DNA of 64,000 bases, from assembly GCA_014526335.1 (NCBI GenBank), contig JACTAT010000052.1:992001-1056000 (forward strand), given 5' to 3'. The position numbers were made by a program, and so were the translations under genes. This stretch comes from Chrysaora quinquecirrha (lineage: Eukaryota; Cnidaria; Scyphozoa; Semaeostomeae; Pelagiidae). The number at the start of each line of letters is the position of its first letter. The first letter of the stretch is position 1. The notes under the pieces are model-generated. The model was not told the origin of the DNA and made no database searches. It saw nothing but the letters and a program-made list of their open reading frames with translations. Of the stretch, positions 56,306-64,000 are shown piece after piece.

Positions 56306-59300
56306 TTACTTAGCTTTACGGGGCAGCCATTCCGCAGTCTTTTTTAATTGTTCATAACTCCAATGAAGTTGCTGAACCTCGTGTTGATGCCTTTGCCTCG
56401 TTTCATCTAATTCTTGAAGTAAATGATCGTTTGTTACTACCAAAGACCTGGAAAACGAAGTACCGTTAGTCACAGCTTTGATGCTTTGTGAAAGAAAGCA
56501 GTGACCACAATTAATGAGTGAACAGTTACACTGTCCATTGATATGTTATCGCAGCCCTCGGAAAAGTTTCTATTGCATTAAACGCAGTATTTCTATGGGT
56601 GATGCAGTTACAGGGTCTTCTTACTGCAAAGCAAGGTATGTTAACGGCATCGAATGGTATTTCTTTGGCATTGCAAAGCATGTCTCATATACTGGAAGGT
56701 TTGTCTATTGTATATTGCGAGGTAGTTCTATTACACATTAAGGCATTGATGATGCAGTACGTCATTTTATTGCAAAGCAAGATATGTCATCGGCATCGCA
56801 TGGTATTTTTGTGGCATTGCAAAGCATGTATAATGCACTGGGAGGTATGTCTATTGCATTGAAGGCATTTCTATAACACATTAAGGCATGGATGATGCAT
56901 TACTGCATATATGCTTTCTACTGGAACGCAAGGTATATCAACGGCATCGCATGGTATTTATGTGACATTATGGTTCCAGTTTAAACGTTAGTTAAAAAAG
57001 GATAAAGTATTTTCATGTTGCATCACATGGAACCTTTGCGGATTGAATGAAAAATTCACAACGCTGCCAGTCAACATGATTGATCACATGCAAGCTAAAT
57101 CATTGCGATGCATAGTTGGTCCCTAATATTGCGAGGTATTGAATTAAAAGGCAATTGTATGGCATTGAAATAAGGCAATTAGTGCTGACAAGTGCATACA
57201 GTAGGTTATAGAAAACGCATACCTGTGACTTTCTTGCAGCATCGATGTAAGCTCTTGGAGTTGTGTAAGAGTTGTCGAATGTTGTTCACATTGTTGTGCA
57301 AGTGTGCGATTTTCACGTTCAAGAGAAATTTTGCACTGTCGTAATTCCTCTATGAAAAAATAATCATTAAGTATTAAAATTCGGGGCAAAACCTCGAGCT
57401 GAGTACCACTGAATATATCATTTCTTATAATTAATTCTCAAAATTGCATTTTCGGGCATACTTTCATAGTCTGACACTCCTCAGAGTATAATACTCCTCG
57501 AAACGATTGACTGAGGCGGACAATATAATCAGTTTTCTCGCAATTTTGACACTTCTTACCACTCAGATCACCACAGATTCTCAGATCACCAAAGATTTTA
57601 GAAACGTCTTAGGAGTAGCGAAGAAGAGTTAGAAGAATTTCTGATTCAAGAAATTCCAGTGATGCAAATATTTTACTTGAGAAAGTTTTTTACTTTGACT
57701 ACAAAATAAAAAAATTTTCAATTTCATGCTTCTTTTTTAGAAGTTGCTATGTATTTGTGTTACCACTCCAGGACCAAAAATTTTTTATAAGCCCCCAATC
57801 TCCGAATCAAACCCCCACCCTAACACCGACTTTTTATGTTCTTGTTCATGCTTTTGACAATGCCAACCTTTTTGGTAAATTAAAAGTATTCCATCGAACT
57901 TTTGATAACCCCCCTCGAATTAGCCCCTAACCAAAGACGTCCAAAATGATCAAGCCTCCAGGGGGGGCTAGATTGAGCAATTACATTACAGTATAAGAAA
58001 CTGCAAGCAAGAAAGACAGGGCTTTCACCAAATACTTACCATTCTCTGCTCGACTTTGTTCGAAAACTTGTCTTTCGTTATCAGCTGTAAACTTATTTGC
58101 TTTCAAAGTTTTGTTTTCAGTTTGCACTTCTTCGATCTTTTCTTGAAGTCTTCTCTGAATAAAAAAAGACAAGATGAACGTTTACTAAACAAGAATTCAC
58201 CACATAGCGAAAAGTAATGCACCACAAGGTCAGACAGGAGGTAAGGGAGGCTGGTCTAAATCAACCGACATCGATGTTCATGAGTAACATATAGCTTGTC
58301 TTCTGCAATTCGGCATTTTACATTTCACGTTTCACGCTTTATACTCGTTCACATTTCACGAAATAGTTGCTGGTTACCTTCACGCTCAAATTTTTTCAAA
58401 ATACCCGGTTTCCCCTCGTAAAACGTTACACGCAAAGCAAATCTAAAAGACAAACAGAATTTCATCATTTGACCAGGGCTAGCAATGACCTTTTGCCTGC
58501 CCTTTGAAACATGTCTCTGCTATTTATGATATATCTATAATTATTCCACAAGACTACAAAATAAAACCACTGCAAACCACCAAGCACGTGTTGGCCACTG
58601 TTCAGTGCAAAGATGGTCAAACAAAATCATCATCAAATCAAGCAGGTGTTCACCAAATATATTTGATCGTGATCAAATTTTCCTGAAAACATCCAAGAAA
58701 AAATTGCCTACTGACCAAGGTGGCCAGCTAATCTTGGTGGGCCATGCTCAGTCAGTCAAATTTGGCACTACTTATTCGCATGAATCATTCTGCAGGCATT
58801 TGTCCAATATATACAGTAAGCCCTGTTTACATTACGAAGTTTAACCTGGGTCCGTCCCGGCAAACTCAAACCTGCTTTCGCCTTATAATAAGAGAAATTT
58901 TTATACAGGGCAGGCCTTGATCTCTGATAATTGGGATTACTTTACGAGCTCTCGATTTTCAGTCGCAGCCAGCCTTAACTTGGTCCACCGAGACGAACTT
59001 ATCATGGTCATCCGTTATAAATTTGTCGGGGTTTGTATTGGAAAGCTTGCAATAAAAACGTTGAACCACAAATTGGCATCAATCTTTATTATTTGCTCAA
59101 GCTTCAAATGATACCTAAATGGTGTGAATTCTTTGCCAAACCCCTATTTCTAAGAAATTTCCCAAACCCCTATTCTAAAACCCGCGTTTTTACCAGTCAC
59201 TCATTTATTATGAACACAAGAGCAAACCTCAACTCACCAAATCTTGATCTGTCATTTCAATCGTTCGTTGAATCTCATCTTCATTCTGTAACCTCTTTTT

Positions 59301-62300
59301 CAATTTTTCCTTCTCAGCCTCATGTTGCCGCATCAAAACGTGGAGTTGCTCAATTTCTCTGTCTCTAGTTTCCAGGTTCTTTTTCAAATCCATGACAGTT
59401 TGGATTTCGTCTTGATGATCAGTGAGTAAGTTTGAAATTGCATCATGAGCCAGGGACTGAAATTTCGGGTTTTTCTGTAAAGATTTTGAGCCATTCCAAT
59501 ACCTTTGAGAAAAAAGAAATATTTTGGCATTAATTCCGGAGGGGCATCAAACTTTCGTTCCGATTAGGCCCTGGCCAAACGATCAAACATTGTTGGCCCA
59601 ACATTTTAAATTTGCTTTACAACAAATGTTTGACCGTTTGGCCATATCCAAAAACATTGCTTGACAAGCAAAAGTAACAAAATTTGTGGCGTGAAGTTTT
59701 TGAAAAAGTTCAAAAACATTTTTTGCTTGAAGCAAACAAAAATGTTGGACGAGCATTGTTTTTGGACGTGGCCAAACGATCAAACATTTTGCTTGACAAG
59801 CAAATCGCAAATGTTTGACCAACAAATGTTTGATCGTTTGGCCAGGGCCTTAGAGTTTAAGAACGTTTAACGATAAACGACGTCTCAATTTTAATTATTT
59901 TAACAAATAACATAGTAGATTTTTTATAGAACACTATCCTAAATGAGAACAAGTGTATACAAAAAAAGCATATGGTATGGCAAAGACTTGTAAATTTATA
60001 AATTACCTATAGGGTTTGTGATTGTGTGTGTATTATCATTATTATTAATTCTTTAATTTAAAGTTGGCTATTTACAAGCTATCAACAAGGCTAAGATATA
60101 TCAACAAGGCTTAATAAAGCTGAAACAGAGAGCCAAATGAGGGGAGGGCCTTCGGCTGTTTGATTTGGAGAGTTATTCAACGATTTCTTCGGCTTTAGCT
60201 TGCTTTTCAAATCGGAATCATCCATCGTGAATTGGCTTCCTTGCTCATGCAACAAAGGCTGCTACGCCGACCGGCTAGTTTCTCGAGAATACATTAGCTC
60301 AGTGGAATGGGGTCCCACCTAGTGTTCGTCATTCTTGTCATCATTCTATGTATGGTACTGAAGAAGACTCAACATAGCCAACACACTTAGCCAACTGGAA
60401 GAAGAACCTAGTGGGCTGTATGACTTGAAGAGTTACATGCCACTCGTTGAAAAATCGATCCTAGTGTTTGAAATTTACGAAAAATAAAAAATAAATATAT
60501 ATGGTACTGAAGAAGGCTTAACAACAAGGCCGAAGCAATAAAGTCAAATGGGAAGGCCACCTTGGGCTGTATGGCTTAGAGAGTGTCTTGACGATTTCAT
60601 TGGGCTTTTAGTTCAGTGGAATTGTAGTTGGCTTTCTGATCACGAGTCGAGAATCGAATCCCATCTATTAGGGTATGGCATTCGTGGAAAATATATTAAC
60701 AAGACAAACCTCGGAATCGTGCTTTATATACTTTAGAATTGAATGAAGTAAGTTTAAATTCATTGAATCATTTTTCGCTCAACGTGGGGGCAGGACTAGG
60801 GGCTACTGGGGCATCTGCTCCTCCACTTAGTATGTTAGAAAATTCCCTAGATGCTCTTTATATAAGAAAATCTTAATTTTATACAGTCTATGTAGAATTT
60901 AAATCGCAAAACATCTAAATTCCGAACAGAATCAAGAGAAACTAAGTATTATAATTAATATTAATTGGTTAAACTTTGAAAAATTCCTCCGACCATCAAG
61001 TTAAGTTGAGCAACACAGCTGATGATGAAAAACAATCTCTATTTTAACGATTTAAACAATTACACAGGGCAAACCATATCAATGAATCTATTCTTAGATT
61101 GATTAAAAATTAATATAAAGAGTCTTTATTTGGAAATGGAACGAAATTTGCCAAAAAACACAGTCAAGGTTTCTTAAGTCGAGCTACGGAACTTTAAGAT
61201 GGTAAAAATTATGACAAACTCACTTATCAACAAGCTCAAGAATTGCCATCAGGAACTCTTCTTCGATTTTCAGCCGGACACTTGACTTTTCCTCTAATAT
61301 CTAAAAACGAGAAAAAAATTGATGAATAAGCAGTTTAAATAAGCAGAATTGAGCAACTGTCCGGCCACGGTAGAGCCACCGTAAAGAAGTATTTCCATTA
61401 AAACTGAAAACCTCACAGCACTGTGTCTCAGCGCTGGTACAGTCGTGTCTCAGCGCTGGCACAGCCAATTTTGGCTATATAGAAACCAGGCTTGACAAAA
61501 AAGTGTACAATCTCCGTCAGTAGAATCATTTTCAAATCCCAAAAGATAGACCTACTTTTCAAAGTATTAATTCCTTATATTTTGAGGGACAGAAAATTTG
61601 GAACGTCCTTGCCGCTGAAATCAAATTCGTACTTGGGCCTACGTTTAGGGCTGGATATGTACAGACGCAAGTTTTTAGAAAATTATTTTATCCTGAATTG
61701 GTTTTTTCGCAGTTTTACGATAGGTCGTCACAAAAATGGCGGAATACAATATTAATTCTAGCTAATTTTGCCGTTGAATTTGCTGTTGCAGCCCCCAAAT
61801 TAAATCACAAGAACTTGAAAGCAATTAAGAAGAAAATGAAGCCCTCGACCATCAAAACATGGGAAAATAGCTAGCGCTCAGATTCTTTGTCTGGACGCAA
61901 TTTCTTCTTTATTTGTGAGGTCTGGCGTCTTAATGCTAAAACAGCCTCTTATGTGATGGCGACGGTTCGCTCATTGCAACATTACTAAATTTGAAAAATA
62001 AATTCTACCTTTTTAGGAATTCCTTGATTCTGATGTCTGTAACCAGTAAAATCTGACGAATTAACAAACGCAACATCCTTTACATTTGTGTTTCGTAGGT
62101 CTTGTTTCGTGTTACCATTTTCTGATTCGTTTCTCGTCTCAAAAGATGACGCAAGTCGTTTCTGCCTGCTATGTTGTTCTGATGTGCCCCTGTTGGCTTT
62201 AAACTGATGGTCTGGAGAGTCTATGTCATACCTTTCGGCACTAGGCCTTGGCGATACGTCGAAGTGGTCAATATGCTTTTCTTCTCCCTTTTTAAGGCTC

Positions 62301-63812
62301 CTCTTAACCGAGTATCTCTCATAATCTTTAATTGCTTTCCCTGAAATTTAGACTTGTTATGTGAGTTATATTTTGAATTGATTTGCTGGATGCTTACGAA
62401 ACTCTGAACGAAAAAGGGCCATCCAACGAAGTGCATAATTTTATCACTTACGGACTTAAGGACACTATATTTTTCTTTTACTTGAAGCCCAAACCTTGCA
62501 GCTTGGGTGCCATAATAAAGGTTTCGCTAAAGGGTGTCTGCTTCGGAAAGAATGAAGATTGACGCTCTGTCAATCTTTTTTTGCAGAACAAAATGTTTGA
62601 CCGTTGTGCTATTTGGCAAAACATTGCCTATCAAACATTTTTTGCTTTTAGAAAACATGTCTTCGAACTTTTCTCTTTGCAAACGCGATCAAAATTGCAA
62701 GTCAAACACTCAGAGGGAATTTGGTGCAAGCAATAGTTGGTCTCATTCACGTCGTAAGGAATGAAGTAACAATGACGTTGCTGGCTTAAAGTGGTAAATT
62801 AAGGCCTACACAATCTAAAGGCACATACCCACAGCGCCTCCAAGCAGTTTGCCACTAGAATTCACCGGTAGGAAAATCCTGATTTTATACAGCCCTGGGT
62901 ATAGTCTGGTTTATGTTACAATGGCTGTCGTTATTGTTGGGGCTTCTGGAGCAAACATTAGGAAGAACAGATCTTTCCCAAGAGGTCTGGGTCAGCAAAA
63001 ATTTTTTCTTGAAGATGGCGTTTATCTTGAGCAAGAGAATCCTCTCTGGTGCAACGACCTGTATTGCAGTCGCTTCAGGTGAGATTGTGCAATAAATTTG
63101 ACTTCAAATTCACATTAAATTGGATTTAAAAGTAAACAAAGGATATAGGTCTCAGCTTATCTGCTCAAAGAGGCACTAAATCAAGTACTTTTCTTTTCAT
63201 TTTACTAGCATCTTCTTTCTGAGTTCCTGCACATTTTTTCAACATTTATAGTCGCAGATTCATTTTCTCTCTTTTCTTCCATTAATCGTGAATTCGAAGC
63301 AAAATTTATGCACTACATCTCCTAAAGCGACCACAACCTGGCCGTTCAACGCAGAGAGGATTACCTTACTCAAGACGCCCACCATCTTCCAGAAAACTGT
63401 CCCACCGACCCAGTCCTCTAAAATGGTCTATAGAACAAGTAAGCATTTCACCTGTAATTCTGTCATTCGATTGATAATTCTGGTTCTGCCTTGCGTGTGC
63501 GGCTGGATTTGGCGTAAAGTTACCATTCGTCCTAAATGGATGATAATCATCATAATCAATATTTCTGTCATCTGGAGCCACGTTTCGCCTGTCGTCTCGG
63601 AATGCAACGCGGTTTTTCTCTCTTGTTTTGGGCTGATCATTCTCTGGACTGGAGTTGTGCAGATAAGCGTATTTTTCTGAATGTGGTTGTGGAATATCTT
63701 GTAATTCTGTGAAAATATACATGAAAACAATTATGAATTATTATGGTTGTGCATGCATAAAATTACATTATCTAACTTCTCTGCATCTTACCAAACGATA
63801 TATTGGGAAAAG
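56306..63812 (-). CDS. Unidentified coiled-coil protein, 3' part (continues off the right edge)
   Basis: Exons in coding order: 63812-63792 (candidate 21-bp microexon), 63706-63452, 62340-62009, 61300-61224, 59502-59238, 58154-58040, 57349-57223, 56447-56306 (TAA). All phases join. The first ~195 residues are polar, Asn/Asp/Arg-rich and probably disordered. From about residue 195 to the end the sequence is a nearly continuous coiled coil: ILEEKSSVRLKIEEEFLMAI, then KYWNGSKSLQKNPKFQSLA, EIEQLHVLMRQHEAEKEKL, RRLQEKIEEVQTENKTLK, and the C-terminal HQHEVQQLHWSYEQLKKTAE ending LPRKAK. I do not recognise the family. The composition resembles centrosomal or ciliary scaffold proteins, but that is only a resemblance. 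Exon structure is confident; function is unknown. Confidence 0.82.
56590..56960 (-). repeat. ~145-150-bp tandem repeat, 2.5 copies, in the last intron of the coiled-coil gene
   Basis: GATGCAGTTAC at 56,601, GATGCAGTACG at 56,751 and GATGCATTACTG at 56,894 mark unit starts 150 and 143 bp apart. Each unit repeats the blocks GCAAAGCAAG, CGGCATCG and TGGTATTT, then GGCATTGCAAAGCATGT and ACACATTAAGGCAT. It lies between the exons at 57,223 and 56,447. Confidence 0.8.
59567..59849. mobile_element. PIF/Harbinger-like foldback MITE, 283 bp, best copy of its family
   Basis: The inverted ends are GGCCCTGGCCAAACGATC and its complement. Beyond them lie nested inverted blocks (AAATGTTTGACC / GGTCAAACATTT types) and GCTTGACAAGCAA palindromes that could fold the whole element. 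TTA flanks both sides (59,564-59,566 and 59,850-59,852), matching the TWA duplication of PIF/Harbinger elements. It has no coding capacity. Related copies are at 21,845 and 29,481, with a possible fragment near 62,575. It lies in the intron between the 61,224 and 59,502 exon borders of the coiled-coil gene. Confidence 0.8.
60070..60710 (+). repeat. Three partial copies of a GGTACTGAAGAAG-type repeat
   Basis: The blocks ATGGTACTGAAGAAG(A/G)CT, AACAAGGC, AGCxAAATG, GGGCTGTATG(A/G)CTT and AGAGAGT recur near 60,070, 60,350 and 60,500. The third copy contains GAGTCGAGAATCGAATCCCATC-like sequence (60,645-60,666) that resembles a pol III B box, so a SINE origin is possible. Copies are incomplete and diverged. 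Confidence 0.45.
62575..62720. mobile_element. Possible decayed fragment of the AACGATCAAACATTG MITE family
   Basis: AAAATGTTTGACCGTTGTGC, TTTGGCAAAACATTGCC and TATCAAACATTTTTTGCTTT echo blocks of the family in the right order, but the termini are absent. It lies upstream of the coiled-coil exon that starts at 62,340. Confidence 0.35.
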
Positions 63813-64000
63813 CTGAATTAAATAATTGTCACACTAGACTTATTAAGTCGAAATTATCGCTATTGAGCTCAAATGCTAGACGCTCAAACCACGATTCCTT
63901 AATCGACCAGTTATCTTTTTGGACTTACTGTTCTGCCTCGTTCTCATATTACCATGGTTACCGTGATGTCAACAGCAATTCGTGCTAGTCTCGGTTTGAT

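Overview
The window is animal nuclear DNA: AT-rich, with many short exons (about 40-265 bp) bounded by clean GT/AG introns, and with large amounts of dispersed and tandem repeat. The genes are animal genes: the axonemal central-pair protein HYDIN, DGAT1, FBXO15, G-protein alpha-s, and an unidentified coiled-coil protein. Protein divergence and the repeat content suggest an invertebrate, possibly an early-branching one such as a sponge or cnidarian. That placement is inference, and no sequence here proves a phylum.

Layout. (1) 1-5,869 (+): the last eight exons of HYDIN, ending in TAA. (2) 6,130-18,350: a 12-kb satellite array of a ~197-bp monomer (about 62 copies). It fills the space between the 3' ends of HYDIN and DGAT1, which converge on it. 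(3) 20,104-28,008 (-): a complete DGAT1 in 17 exons (506 codons plus stop), reconstructed here with consistent splice phase throughout. (4) 28,785-37,842 (-): FBXO15, with 13 exons located and at least three more not found. (5) 38,295-40,000: a pentanucleotide-derived satellite with a 116-bp higher-order unit. (6) 41,525-53,180 (-): a complete G-alpha-s gene in 12 exons (374 codons plus stop). (7) 56,306 to beyond the right edge (-): the 3' part of a coiled-coil gene (seven confident exons plus one candidate microexon).

The genes are unrelated housekeeping or ciliary functions and show no operon-like logic. DGAT1, FBXO15, GNAS and the coiled-coil gene all run leftwards, and only HYDIN runs right.

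Most of the novelty is in the non-coding DNA. It includes the 197-bp satellite, whose middle third shows systematic one-base shortening of homopolymers (probably unpolished long-read sequence). A foldback MITE family has one copy abutting a DGAT1 splice donor. Two hAT-type MITEs have 8-bp target duplications, and there are tRNA-derived SINEs. A (CAAG)n array appears to have grown from a SINE tail. Intronic low-complexity blocks include a 1-kb polypurine tract in DGAT1 and a 0.9-kb CAG/AGC block in GNAS. I found no convincing new protein system, and no CRISPR array, rRNA or intact tRNA gene.
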